DNA of 27,308 nucleotides from XYD2-FULL-39-9 sp964561035 (GCA_964561035.1 CAZLNR010000012.1:1-27308); one strand, 5' to 3'. Counted from the first letter of the stretch, positions 13,417-21,493 are shown. Numbers and translations: made by a program. Notes: a model not told the origin generated them from the letters alone.

Positions 13417-15975
13417 TTAAAGACCGGTTTCGCTCAGCTCGGTTTTGCCGGATTTTACGGCCACGCCTAGCTGGGCGCGTTCCATAATCTCCGCTTCTAC
13501 AATTTCGCGAGGGCGGCCATATTTAAGACGAGATAGCTCTTTGATGGCAGCGGCCAATTGTTTGTTTCCGGCGCGTGGGGGATAGGTGAACATATTAAAC
13601 GGTTTGGCTGCGGTATTGTCAATAAGCAGTTTGGTGTAGGCGGTATATTGCTCCACGTTTACTAGGTCGTATGCGCTAAACACCGGTGCAAATTCTTTGG
13701 CTAAAATTTCCGCGTCTTCCACACCAATGCGGAATGATACTAATGTACCAGCATTACCAAGCACCGCATCGCGAACGGTAGTTTTGCCCTTATTATCCTC
13801 CAGCTGCTTCATATACTGGTGGGCGATAATAAGTTCTAAGCGGTATTTGCGGGCCTCGGAAAGAATGGTGGCGATAGAGTCGGTAATAAAGTTTTGAAAC
13901 TCATCAATGTATAAGTAAAAATCATGGCGTTTATCTTCGGGAAGGGAGGCTCGTTCAAGCGCTGCCATTTGTAATTTGGAAACAATTATCAAGCCTAGTA
14001 AATTTGAGTTGATTTCTCCAACCAAACCTTTGGCTAAATTGACCAGAAGAATTTTTTTCTGATCCATAACTTCACGGAAATTGAAACCTGAGTGGGTTTG
14101 GCCGATAATGTTGCGAATCATGGCGTTTTCCACAAAACGGCCAACTTTTGAGATTAAGTAACCGAGCATTTCTGATTTATGGAAATCTGAAGTTTTGGCC
14201 ATTTCTTTTTCCCAGAAAGCCAAGACCATTGGGTCGGTAAGTTTTTTCTTCCACTGTCGGACGAATTCGTCGTCAGTAAACATACGCGGAATTTCAGCGA
14301 TAGTGCCGGGATTTTCGGTGTCCGCCATCAGCGTCAACATGACGTTGCGCATGTTGTGTTCAAACATCGGGCCAATCATGGAAGGATCGGTAACCAATTT
14401 ATAGAATATAGAAATCATTTCTTGAGTGGCAAAATCTTTTTGCTCTTCGGTTTGAACATCTATCATGTTAAGACCGATAGGGCGTTCCACATCGGCAGGA
14501 TTGAAATAAATAACATCTTCGGCGCGTTCTTTTGGCACGTGTTGCAATACGTAGTCAACAAAATCTCCGTGAGGATCTATAACGCAAACACCTTCGCCGT
14601 TTATAATATCTTGTACGGCGAGATTTTGAATAAAGACCGATTTACCACTACCGGATTTACCAATTGTATATAAATGCCTGCGCCGATCTTCTCGTTTCAT
14701 GCGTACGATTGTTTCTTCGCCACGATATACAGCTCTGCCCAAAATAATCCCGTCTTTCGGCATGTTTGTAGGAGGAGGGGCTTTGCGAGCACCAAGCCAG
14801 TTGATATTTGGTGTTTCGGTGCTTGGAACAGGTAGGTGCCAAAAACTGGCCATTTCTTCGGTGTTAAACACCATATAATGGCTTTCTTTCATGCCGCGGT
14901 AGATGTAGTCGCGGATTAGGGTGTTGGGACGGCGAGGGATAGCAGCGCTTAATGTGTTGCCATAGCGATATAGGTTGTATTGGCTAAACGCGTTGATAAT
15001 ATTTTCTAAATTCAGAACCGCTTTTTCTTTGGAGTTGGCAGAGCTAATTAAGCGAATGGTAGCTTCCAATCCGCCGCGGCTAATTTTTTCTTCCATGTTT
15101 TTTACCATCTCTTCTTCCATCTGAGTCAATTGGTACTTTGGCTCAAAGCTTTGTTCATTTGGCTTTTTAGCTTTCGGAAGAATATATTTTGTCCAGCCGC
15201 TAATAGCTCGGCCAAATTCACCGCGCTTGGCAACATCTTCAAATTTTTCTCCTTTTTTTATATCTCTAATCATATGCACGCCTTCTTTGCGCCAATGGCT
15301 TGAGGCAGGCCGGATGATATATTGAATAATAGCGCCCTCATCTTCGCCGATTTTACTTAGCGGATTAAGCAGGGCAACAAGCGGATCGCTGTCTAATTTT
15401 TTATAAGTTTTTAATGGAAATGCAGACTTGTGTTTGAGCCATAAATACGCGCCTACAATATGGCTTTGCGGTTTAAAAGCGTTATAATCTGGTTCTTCGG
15501 TAATTTCCGCATGCGGATATTGGGCATGCACCTGCTGCTCTACAAAACCTTTAATTTTATCCGGAATGACAATATAAAAAGATATTTTATTATCCTTAAC
15601 CACAATTTCAAATGCTGCATGATCCATCCGTCCGCGCAGCCAAGCTCGCAAGCCTTTTTCTTTTTTAAGACCAGCCATGGCTGAAAACAAAACTTCAGAT
15701 ACGGCAATTTCTTCTCGTACATGGTTGATATTGTCCTCGCCGCCGCTTGACTCTGGTTTGTCGCCTTTTTTTTCTTTAGGAACTTTTATGAGCAGTACGG
15801 TTCGGTGGAACGCCTTGCTTTGACGGCTGCGGGCGGTAAGAGAAGCCTTAAGAATGTATAATGAAGAAATAAATAAAAGACCGCCAAGCACATAAGGGAT
15901 AGCAGATAAAAAAAGTTCGTTTTGCGCCAGCGCGTTTAAGACGTCGGTAATAATAATGAGTATGTCGGCAAACAT
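13417..15975 (-). CDS. Membrane-anchored VirB4/TraG-like (DUF87) ATPase, 852 aa
   Basis: Transmembrane segment(s) lie at about 20-45. A long N-terminal domain (60-400) follows, then a HerA/VirB4/TraG-type motor. Walker A is GKSGSGKS (439-446), followed by CVIDPHGDF (464-472). Walker B is YLYIDEFQNF (687-696), with a late IIAHQYMKQL segment (716-725). These ATPases pump DNA or protein at membranes in type IV secretion and conjugation. In Patescibacteria a copy commonly stands alone in the chromosome, without the other T4SS genes, as here. Its immediate partner is the 163-aa protein 2 bp upstream; dnaX follows 25 bp downstream. The substrate is unknown; DNA uptake or pilus-linked transport is a guess. 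Confidence 0.8.
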   Translation of the reverse strand: MFADILIIITDVLNALAQNELFLSAIPYVLGGLLFISSLYILKASLTARSRQSKAFHRTVLLIKVPKEKKGDKPESSGGEDNINHVREEIAVSEVLFSAMAGLKKEKGLRAWLRGRMDHAAFEIVVKDNKISFYIVIPDKIKGFVEQQVHAQYPHAEITEEPDYNAFKPQSHIVGAYLWLKHKSAFPLKTYKKLDSDPLVALLNPLSKIGEDEGAIIQYIIRPASSHWRKEGVHMIRDIKKGEKFEDVAKRGEFGRAISGWTKYILPKAKKPNEQSFEPKYQLTQMEEEMVKNMEEKISRGGLEATIRLISSANSKEKAVLNLENIINAFSQYNLYRYGNTLSAAIPRRPNTLIRDYIYRGMKESHYMVFNTEEMASFWHLPVPSTETPNINWLGARKAPPPTNMPKDGIILGRAVYRGEETIVRMKREDRRRHLYTIGKSGSGKSVFIQNLAVQDIINGEGVCVIDPHGDFVDYVLQHVPKERAEDVIYFNPADVERPIGLNMIDVQTEEQKDFATQEMISIFYKLVTDPSMIGPMFEHNMRNVMLTLMADTENPGTIAEIPRMFTDDEFVRQWKKKLTDPMVLAFWEKEMAKTSDFHKSEMLGYLISKVGRFVENAMIRNIIGQTHSGFNFREVMDQKKILLVNLAKGLVGEINSNLLGLIIVSKLQMAALERASLPEDKRHDFYLYIDEFQNFITDSIATILSEARKYRLELIIAHQYMKQLEDNKGKTTVRDAVLGNAGTLVSFRIGVEDAEILAKEFAPVFSAYDLVNVEQYTAYTKLLIDNTAAKPFNMFTYPPRAGNKQLAAAIKELSRLKYGRPREIVEAEIMERAQLGVAVKSGKTELSETGL

Positions 15976-15977
15976 AA

Positions 15978-16469
15978 TTATTCTCGTTTTTTCAAAGCAA
16001 TGATACGATCTGTTTTAATTTTTGCCTCTTGTTCCAAAAAGAATCGGTTGATGCCAGGCAGCATGCGAAGCCAATCCAAAACAAGCTGTAATATTTTTTT
16101 AACTCGCACGTGCGTGTCTTTAAGCATGTCTCGAATTTGGGCGGCGGTTTGTTCGCCTTTGAGCTTGAATTCTTGTTTTGCTACAGGAGAAAGGCGCTGG
16201 TATGAATCGTTTAGGTTTTCTTCCAGTATTCTTTCTATTTTGCCGGCTATTTCATCTTTGAGCGGAGTGAACGTTGGTGTGCGCCGCTGGAAGGGGAGGC
16301 GTATTTTATGCGCGCCAGCTTGTTCGGCAGAAAACTTCTTTTCTCGGGCATGCTCGGATTGTTCAGCAACTTTTTCTTTTTCCAAACGCAAATCAAGCTC
16401 AGGAGAGCGAGTTTGAGTATTTTCTGCGGATTGTGGAAGCTGATTTTCCTTAATTGGTTTAAACGCCAT
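15978..16469 (-). CDS. Conserved-looking partner of the VirB4-like ATPase, 163 aa
   Basis: The N-terminal 70 residues are polar and Gln/Glu/Lys-rich. The rest is helical (PLKDEIAGKIERILEENLND, then GEQTAAQIRDMLKD), with a semi-hydrophobic segment (LQLVLDWLRMLPGINRFF) that could contact a membrane or the ATPase. The start is set at ATG 16469 (MAFKPIKENQ). A promoter with TATGAT at 16480-16485 implies transcription begins near 16473, so the longer frame from TTG 16508 cannot be right. The mRNA is then nearly leaderless. It ends 2 bp before the ATPase start. No family recognised. Confidence 0.65.
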   Translation of the reverse strand: MAFKPIKENQLPQSAENTQTRSPELDLRLEKEKVAEQSEHAREKKFSAEQAGAHKIRLPFQRRTPTFTPLKDEIAGKIERILEENLNDSYQRLSPVAKQEFKLKGEQTAAQIRDMLKDTHVRVKKILQLVLDWLRMLPGINRFFLEQEAKIKTDRIIALKKRE

Positions 16470-16479
16470 AGACATATAC

Positions 16480-16508
16480 ATCATATCATATTTTTTTTCC
16501 TGCAACAA
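16480..16508 (-). promoter_or_regulatory. Leftward promoter of the ATPase-dnaX operon
   Basis: TTGTTG (16503-16508), 17-bp spacer, TATGAT (16480-16485). It is divergent from and abuts the rightward -10 at 16509-16519 that drives the corA-like gene. Confidence 0.55.
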
Positions 16509-16519
16509 TGTGGTATACT
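16509..16519 (+). promoter_or_regulatory. Extended -10 promoter (TGTGGTATACT) of the corA-like gene
   Basis: TGTGGTATACT with no good -35. The same string, or its TATAAT form, precedes other rightward genes at 23141 and 23702. The start would be near 16526, about 15 nt before ATG 16541. Confidence 0.6.
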
Positions 16520-16540
16520 ATCTATGCGATACATTTTTTT

Positions 16541-17470
16541 ATGAAATATATAAACGAAATTCAATATAATGGTTTGCTGTGGGTAAATATTACCAAGCCG
16601 GAAGAAAAAATTTTAAAATCCGTGCAAAAGCGTTTTGGGCTTAATGATCAGGAGGTAAAAGAAAGCATGCCGTCGTTTCAGCGCCCAAAGTTTATCAAGC
16701 GAGATAACTATTATTTTTTAGTTTTGCATTTTCCGGTGTTTGATCGCGTTTCTCGGCGTTTAGGATTTACAGAAGTTGATTTTTTCTTAAGCGGAACTAG
16801 TCTTATTACAGTGCATGATAACAGTCTGCCTGTTTTGGAGGACTTTTTTGCACAGTGCGCCAAAAAAGCAGAGGCACAAAATGCTTTTTTTAAAGGCACG
16901 GCCGCGCATGTATTTTTTGAATTGTTAAACCGCCTACTAGAATCTATTTTCCCTATTTTATTGCATGTAAACGAAGATATAAGCAGTATTGATAAAATAC
17001 TATTTACTAGAATTCCGGATAGAAAAATGGCTGAAGAAATTTTACGCTTAAAAATGAATGTTACAAATTTTCGACGCGCCATGCAGAGCCATAAAACAGT
17101 TATGGATAGATTGGTTTCAATGGGCGGCCGCGATTTGGATTTAGCTTCATATCAAATATATATAAATACCGTGCGTGATCATATTAATGATATTTGGCAT
17201 ACGCTGGAAAGCCAGAAAGAAAGCGCCGATACTCTTGATGAAACCAATGAATCGGTGGTCGGATTGCGCATGAATGAGATTATGAAAACCTTGACCATTA
17301 TTTCGGTTACCACATTTCCATTGACGCTTATTACAACAATTTTTGCTGTTCATGCAGGAGGTACGCCGTTTGTTGAACATCCATACGGTTTTTGGATAAT
17401 TTCCGGTATGACTTTAATTGGCGCCTTAGCCATGATATTGGTATTTAAAGTTAAAAAATGGATGGATTAA
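16541..17470 (+). CDS. CorA-family divalent-cation transporter-like protein, 309 aa
   Basis: It has the CorA layout. The cytoplasmic alpha/beta domain covers 1-120. The long stalk helices (125-250) include FRRAMQSHKTVMDRL. Two C-terminal transmembrane helices lie at about 251-269 and 283-303, and the C-terminus is basic. The start is ATG 16541 (MKYINEIQYN), since the longer frame would begin inside the promoter. Where CorA proteins carry the GMN selectivity motif after the first helix, this protein has AVH (269-271, in TIFAVHAGGTPF). The flanking residues (IF…GTPF…HPYGFW) look like the family, so the motif itself has changed. Mg2+ transport is therefore uncertain. Confidence 0.82.
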   Translation: MKYINEIQYNGLLWVNITKPEEKILKSVQKRFGLNDQEVKESMPSFQRPKFIKRDNYYFLVLHFPVFDRVSRRLGFTEVDFFLSGTSLITVHDNSLPVLEDFFAQCAKKAEAQNAFFKGTAAHVFFELLNRLLESIFPILLHVNEDISSIDKILFTRIPDRKMAEEILRLKMNVTNFRRAMQSHKTVMDRLVSMGGRDLDLASYQIYINTVRDHINDIWHTLESQKESADTLDETNESVVGLRMNEIMKTLTIISVTTFPLTLITTIFAVHAGGTPFVEHPYGFWIISGMTLIGALAMILVFKVKKWMD

Positions 17471-17478
17471 GTTGTATA

Positions 17479-17519
17479 AAAACAAAAAACCGACTTATTA
17501 AAGCCGGTTTTTTGTTTTT
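17479..17519. terminator. Bidirectional intrinsic terminator after the corA-like gene
   Basis: AACAAAAAACCG pairs with CGGTTTTTTGTT around ACTTATTAAAGC, with A and T tracts on both sides. It separates the rightward corA-like gene from the leftward GC-rich island. Confidence 0.85.
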
Positions 17520-17553
17520 ATAAATTTCCAAGAGTTTAGAAATTTAATCAACT

Positions 17554-17658
17554 GACCGCATGACGTTGCGGCCGACGGCGTTCATCTCGTTGAACACGAC
17601 GTCCCGACATGATCGGGAACTCCTTGCCGACGTTGGTGAGGTCGGGGAGGAGTTGTGG
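17554..17658 (-). pseudogene. Frameshifted coding remnant downstream of the lipoprotein gene
   Basis: Directly after the TAG of the lipoprotein gene the same frame continues with strong G/C third-position bias: PQLLPDLTNVGKEFPIMSG. The bias then moves by one base and continues as VVFNEMNAVGRNVMRSVD, ending at TAA where the DNA turns AT-rich. This is what coding DNA with one stop and one single-base indel would look like. It may be the original 3' end of the lipoprotein gene or the tail of a second lost gene. Confidence 0.45.
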
Positions 17659-18648
17659 CTAGGGGATGAAGAACACAGTGTGTTCTGCTCCAGCGTTTCC
17701 GGAAATTACTGGTGCAGATGGGTTCTTCCTCCACCAGTACCTCAGCAACTTGGTGTGGATGACGGTATCAACTGGCATGCTCGGCGGAACGCAGTTGCCC
17801 GTGCAGTCAAACAGGATAGCTGTTCTGCGATCAACTGACATGACACCATCCCATTGGTAGTAGGTCTTGCTCCATTCCGGGGAAAGGCTGGTAGTCTCTC
17901 CGTATTGACTCAGGGGAACGGTGACTAGGGAGTTGCTGATCTCAACGCGCATGGTTGGGTTTGGGACGAAGCCAAACACCTTGTCCATCTCGAGGACTTC
18001 GATCCGGACAACTTCGGGAGCGCACTCGCTTGAGTCTGGTCCGGTCTTGACGAAGTCAAACCAGATCATGCGCTCATTGTTGCTATCGGCAGGGGAAAAC
18101 ACCGAGAGCGAATGCGGAACTTGGACAGTGATGCCGCAGGTAGACTCCGGCGGAATGTATGCGTATTGGGTGCAGGTGAATTCCCGACCGTAGTAATCAG
18201 TTTTCAGTGATGGTGGCGATCCGTTTGCATCGATGGTGAATTCATTGGTTGGTAGCCAGAAATCACCTTCGGCACATTGGATGTTACAACTGCCGTCGTT
18301 GGCAGTTCCGTCTGTAGTGTTGAGATGGCATATCCATGGCTCTGGCGCGGGTTCGCCTTGGGTGTAGTTGCAGTACCACTGCGAATTCGTCATCCATTGG
18401 TACGGATCACAATCGGCCGTCGCAGGCTTTGGTTCCATACAGACATCATCGACACACTCGGTGCCGCTTGGACAACCCAGTTCTGCGCAGGTGAGAGATA
18501 TCTGTTGAACGCAGATGCCGTCGAGGCACAGACTGGTTCCCGGACACTGCTGGTCGGTCGTGCAGACGCCGTAGTGGTCGTTGACGACCGCCTCGGTGCA
18601 GCCGGCCAGGCCGAGGAGGATAAAGGTGGCGATCAGGAGTTTGCGCAT
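17659..18648 (-). CDS. GC-rich Cys-rich secreted lipoprotein, 329 aa
   Basis: The signal peptide MRKLLIATFILLGLAGC has lipobox LAGC with the lipidated Cys at 17. Residues 28-73 hold Cys-rich repeats (GVCTTDQQCPGTSLCLDGIC, then CAELGCPSGTECVDDVC) of the kind found in secreted proteins of Myxococcota and other predatory or surface-active bacteria. About 80-200 carries more paired Cys and W, and the C-terminal half looks like beta-sandwich. It is an envelope or surface protein of unknown function. G+C and G/C-ending codons are far above those of its neighbours, which suggests horizontal gain. It has its own promoter (18765-18793), a structured leader and an AAGGAT ribosome-binding site. Confidence 0.8.
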   Translation of the reverse strand: MRKLLIATFILLGLAGCTEAVVNDHYGVCTTDQQCPGTSLCLDGICVQQISLTCAELGCPSGTECVDDVCMEPKPATADCDPYQWMTNSQWYCNYTQGEPAPEPWICHLNTTDGTANDGSCNIQCAEGDFWLPTNEFTIDANGSPPSLKTDYYGREFTCTQYAYIPPESTCGITVQVPHSLSVFSPADSNNERMIWFDFVKTGPDSSECAPEVVRIEVLEMDKVFGFVPNPTMRVEISNSLVTVPLSQYGETTSLSPEWSKTYYQWDGVMSVDRRTAILFDCTGNCVPPSMPVDTVIHTKLLRYWWRKNPSAPVISGNAGAEHTVFFIP

Positions 18649-18668
18649 CTCTCAGTATCCTTGTTTAC

Positions 18669-18733
18669 TTGAGACCCCTCAGACCCACCGATAGCGCTAG
18701 CTTCGGTAAAGTTGGGGTCATTTAGGGTCTCAA
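18669..18733 (-). promoter_or_regulatory. Nested hairpin in the leader of the lipoprotein mRNA
   Basis: TTGAGACCC (18669-18677) pairs with GGGTCTCAA (18725-18733). Inside it GACCC (18682-18686) pairs with GGGTC (18715-18719), and inside that ACCGA (18687-18691) pairs with TCGGT (18703-18707) around a TAGCGCTA palindrome. It ends just short of the ribosome-binding site, so it leaves that site free. It could stabilise the RNA or mark the end of a mobile island. Confidence 0.6.
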
Positions 18734-18764
18734 TTTTATTCAATTTTGAAAAGAACAATGGCTT

Positions 18765-18793
18765 AATATATCAAAAAAAGACGCTTTTGTCAA
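18765..18793 (-). promoter_or_regulatory. Sigma70-type promoter of the lipoprotein gene
   Basis: TTGACA (18788-18793), 17-bp spacer, TATATT (18765-18770). The first ten bases (TTGACAAAAG), the T-rich spacer and the exact spacing match the promoter at 958-986. The -35 box lies in the loop of the terminator hairpin at 18776-18811. Confidence 0.7.
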
Positions 18794-18811
18794 GATAGGA
18801 TAGCGTCTTTT
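18776..18811. terminator. Intrinsic terminator of the cysS operon
   Basis: AAAAGACGCT (18776-18785) pairs with AGCGTCTTTT (18802-18811) around a 16-nt loop. On the minus strand the stem is followed by seven T. It ends the leftward operon 17 bp after its last stop codon and overlaps the lipoprotein promoter. Confidence 0.8.
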
Positions 18812-18827
18812 GGATTCAGTTTTTTGA

Positions 18828-19379
18828 TTATTTTGTCATCACAGCTTGTTTGGTTTTGGCTATGACAGTTTTGAAGTGGCTGGTTTCGTTTATGGTTGGA
18901 TACCCAAGCTCTTTAAGAAGATGGTTCAGTGTTGAAATATTGGCATTATTGAGTTTGTACTTGTCTATAACACGGCCGTCTTTCAATGTAAATTCTATTG
19001 AAACATAATGAGTATAGTGGTGAGGGCGGATGCTTAATACTGATGGTCGGATATTAAACCCATGATTGACCTCAATGCTTTGCAAATCGTTTTTGTTGAT
19101 TTCCATTTTTAATCTATCCCAATGATAGATTTTTAATGAATGCGGATTCACTTCCAGTTCGCGGTATTTTTCTACGATAAAAAAAGTGGCGATAGTGGTC
19201 GCGGTTATAATCGGCGTGATGAGTGCCTCGCTGGAATTGGCGTTAAATTTTAATAGTAAATTGACAATAACGTTTAAGAAAAAGATTTCTGCAAATACAA
19301 AAAGAAACACTTCAACAACTTGAAATCGTTCACGCAATGAAAATGTATTGGTAGTAAGATGCGGAATTTTAAATAGCAT
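18828..19379 (-). CDS. Two-helix membrane protein with PH-like domain, 183 aa
   Basis: Two hydrophobic helices (about 22-45 and 53-70) are followed by a soluble part (75-165) with alternating strands: LEVNPHSLKIYHWDRLKMEI, IEVNHGF, YVSIEFTLKDGRVIDKYKL. It ends in a helix, the order expected of bacterial PH-like (bPH/YdbT-type) domains. Not identified further. It starts 1 bp after cysS ends, so it is co-translated with it. It is the last gene of the operon, before the terminator at 18776-18811. Confidence 0.6.
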   Translation of the reverse strand: MLFKIPHLTTNTFSLRERFQVVEVFLFVFAEIFFLNVIVNLLLKFNANSSEALITPIITATTIATFFIVEKYRELEVNPHSLKIYHWDRLKMEINKNDLQSIEVNHGFNIRPSVLSIRPHHYTHYVSIEFTLKDGRVIDKYKLNNANISTLNHLLKELGYPTINETSHFKTVIAKTKQAVMTK

Positions 19380-19380
19380 G

Positions 19381-20751
19381 TTATTGCTTTGTTATTTCCG
19401 TGCCATTCACTGTGTCTTTTATAGTATACCCTAAAGCTTCAATTTGTGCACGCAGCACATCGCTTTCTTTCCAATTTTTTTCAGCGCGCGCCGCATTTCT
19501 TTTGGCAATAAGTTTTTCTACAGCCGCCGGTGTTTTGGCAGTATGTTTTTTAATTGCGTGCAACCCCAAACCAAGTACCGCATCAAATTTTAAGAGAGCG
19601 CGTTTTTTGGAAGTGTCTGGATAAATTGGATCTTTTATGAGCTCCCACATAATTGCCAGGGCTTTTGGCGTATCTAGGTCGTCATTTATAGCCTCGGCAA
19701 ATCGTTTTTCATAATCTGGACAGCCTGCCCCAGCCTTGCCCCAGCCGGCAATAATTTGATGCAGGTGGTTTAATCCATTTTGAGCAGCCTGTAATGATTC
19801 CCAAGAAAAACTAAGCTGTTTGCGGTAATGAGTTTGGAGCAATAAATATCGGTAGGCTAGGGGGTTAAAGCCTTTGTTTTTCAAAACTTCAAGAGTTAAA
19901 AATTCGCCAGATGATTTGGACATTTTTTCATTTTCTGTAATTAAAAATTCGCCATGCATCCAGTAGTTGCACAGGGGTGTGCCGGTTGCCGCTTCGCTTT
20001 GCGCAATTTCGTTAGTGTGGTGCACTGGAATATGGTCTATGCCGCCGCAGTGGATATCAAATGGCTGGCCCAAATATTTTGCCGCCATAGCCGAGCATTC
20101 TATATGCCAGCCAGGGAAACCAACGCCCCATGGGCTTTTCCATTCCATTTGGCGTTTTTGGTTTGCCGGAGAAAATTTCCACAACGCAAAATCGGTCGGG
20201 TTTTTTTTATCGCCCATTTCTACGCGCGCGCCAGCTTTTAATTCTTGCTGTTTTAAATTCGCCAGCTTTCCATAGTCGGGCAGTTTGGCGGTGTTAAAGT
20301 ACACGCCGTCGCTAGTTGTATAAGTAAAACCTTTTTTCTCCAATTGTTTTATGAGCGCAATCTGCTCTTTAATATTGTCTGTGGCTTTGGTGAATTTGGT
20401 TGGTGGAAGAATATGTAAATCATGCAAATCTTTTTTGAATGCTTTGGTATAAAAAGTAGCAATATCCCAAGCGCTTTTACCTTCGCGCGCCGAACCCTTT
20501 TCCATTTTATCTTCGCCGGCATCTGCATCATCGGTAAGATGGCCAACATCGGTTATATTCATTATATGCCTTACTTTATACTTATTATATTCCAGTACGC
20601 GTTTTAAGATATCTTCAAAAACATAGGTGCGTAAGTTTCCAATATGGGCGTAGTTGTAAACCGTCGGCCCGCAGGTATACATGCCGATTTTATTTTTTTT
20701 AATTGGTTTGAGTTCTTCGGTTGAACGAGAGAGGGTGTTATAGATTTTCAT
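19381..20751 (-). CDS. cysS: Cysteinyl-tRNA synthetase
   Basis: Class I synthetase that charges tRNA-Cys. The zinc ligand Cys27 lies in MYTCGPTVYNYAHIGNLR. The HIGH motif is HIGN (36-39). Other zinc ligands are C219 in WHIECS and the H244/H245…E248 segment (IPVHHTNE). KMSKS is at 276-280, and the anticodon-binding helical domain fills 330-456. Length is normal (456 aa). Its start overlaps the stop of the upstream membrane-protein gene by 4 bp, and the PH-like gene follows after 1 bp. Confidence 0.97.
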   Translation of the reverse strand: MKIYNTLSRSTEELKPIKKNKIGMYTCGPTVYNYAHIGNLRTYVFEDILKRVLEYNKYKVRHIMNITDVGHLTDDADAGEDKMEKGSAREGKSAWDIATFYTKAFKKDLHDLHILPPTKFTKATDNIKEQIALIKQLEKKGFTYTTSDGVYFNTAKLPDYGKLANLKQQELKAGARVEMGDKKNPTDFALWKFSPANQKRQMEWKSPWGVGFPGWHIECSAMAAKYLGQPFDIHCGGIDHIPVHHTNEIAQSEAATGTPLCNYWMHGEFLITENEKMSKSSGEFLTLEVLKNKGFNPLAYRYLLLQTHYRKQLSFSWESLQAAQNGLNHLHQIIAGWGKAGAGCPDYEKRFAEAINDDLDTPKALAIMWELIKDPIYPDTSKKRALLKFDAVLGLGLHAIKKHTAKTPAAVEKLIAKRNAARAEKNWKESDVLRAQIEALGYTIKDTVNGTEITKQ

Positions 20752-21320
20752 ATTGCTAGCTCTGTTGGTATGAAATTAATTTGATTATTATTTATTGTCC
20801 ACTGGTCATACTGATCCCAACTAAAAGCTGCACACTGGGCTTTAAATGAATTTTTTTCACATCGATATGTTTTAGAAGATGAATTTTTATGACTTGTTTC
20901 TTCTGTGCAATTAAATTCTTTTAGCAGAGGTTCTTCTGATGGAGATGAGTAAGTTTTATAATCTATTTTAGGAGAAATTATTATACATTCACCTTGGCAG
21001 TCAAAAGAATTATAACAAGGTTTGTCATGGTCCGAGTAGGGGAGATAGCACTCATACGTAGGAGGGTATTTGCTAAACCAAGGACTGGTCTGAATTCTTT
21101 TGCCACCTCTTAAATGACATAGAGATACCGTTTCTCTTAGTAGGGAAAGTTTTTTGCCAAGGGTTATTTCCCACAACTGCTGTATGTGATTTTTTGTTGT
21201 ATCTTGATAAGGGTATGGTCTGTAGATCACAGAAGTGATCTCGTTAGAAAATACAATGATGAATATCAAAACAAGAGCTGTAAATCCGGATAATATAAAT
21301 AAGATTACTCGTTTCCACAT
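20748..21320 (-). CDS. Membrane-anchored Cys-containing exported protein, 190 aa
   Basis: The start is taken at ATG 21320 (MWKRVILFILSG); the longer frame begins at a TTG inside the leader. One N-terminal transmembrane helix (residues 4-24) anchors an extracellular part. That part has at least eight Cys (SLCHLRGG, YECYLPY, KPCYNSFDCQGECII, EFNCTEE, YRCEKN, AQCAAF), probably in disulfides. No family recognised. It leads the cysS operon and overlaps cysS by 4 bp. A promoter lies at 21428-21456. Between promoter and start, a frame ending at 21328 reads KFKWERNPELNGSVISQHI…; it has no ATG and may be a remnant. Confidence 0.65.
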   Translation of the reverse strand: MWKRVILFILSGFTALVLIFIIVFSNEITSVIYRPYPYQDTTKNHIQQLWEITLGKKLSLLRETVSLCHLRGGKRIQTSPWFSKYPPTYECYLPYSDHDKPCYNSFDCQGECIIISPKIDYKTYSSPSEEPLLKEFNCTEETSHKNSSSKTYRCEKNSFKAQCAAFSWDQYDQWTINNNQINFIPTELAI

Positions 21321-21427
21321 ATTAAAATTATAGATCGATATATTCAATGTGCTGGCTAATCACACTTCCGTTCAGTTCAGGATTGCGTTCCCATTTGAAT
21401 TTTGAGCACCTTCCTTATTATTTATAA

Positions 21428-21456
21428 ATAGTACCTCATTTATCCCCAGTTTTCAA
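21428..21456 (-). promoter_or_regulatory. Promoter of the membrane protein-cysS operon
   Basis: Leftward TTGAAA (21451-21456), 17-bp spacer, TACTAT (21428-21433). This gives a leader of about 100 nt to ATG 21320. Confidence 0.55.
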
Positions 21457-21483
21457 ATGGACTATACACGTATCGGTTTTTTC

Positions 21484-21493
21484 TTGGTATAAT
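21484..21493 (+). promoter_or_regulatory. -10 promoter element (TTGGTATAAT) of pilM
   Basis: TTGGTATAAT, a TGG-preceded -10 like those of the other rightward genes. Transcription near 21500 leaves a leader of about 75 nt before ATG 21576. Confidence 0.55.

Noticed and set aside
18277..18672. 131-aa plus-strand frame opposite the lipoprotein gene
   Set aside because: It is a shadow of the lipoprotein gene, which has a lipobox, a Cys-repeat pattern, a promoter and a ribosome-binding site.
18660..18735. Integron attC-like recombination site flanking the GC-rich lipoprotein
   Set aside because: The inverted repeats lack the paired GTTRRRY/RYYYAAC core sites, there is no integron integrase in the window, and the structure lies in the 5' leader rather than after the gene.
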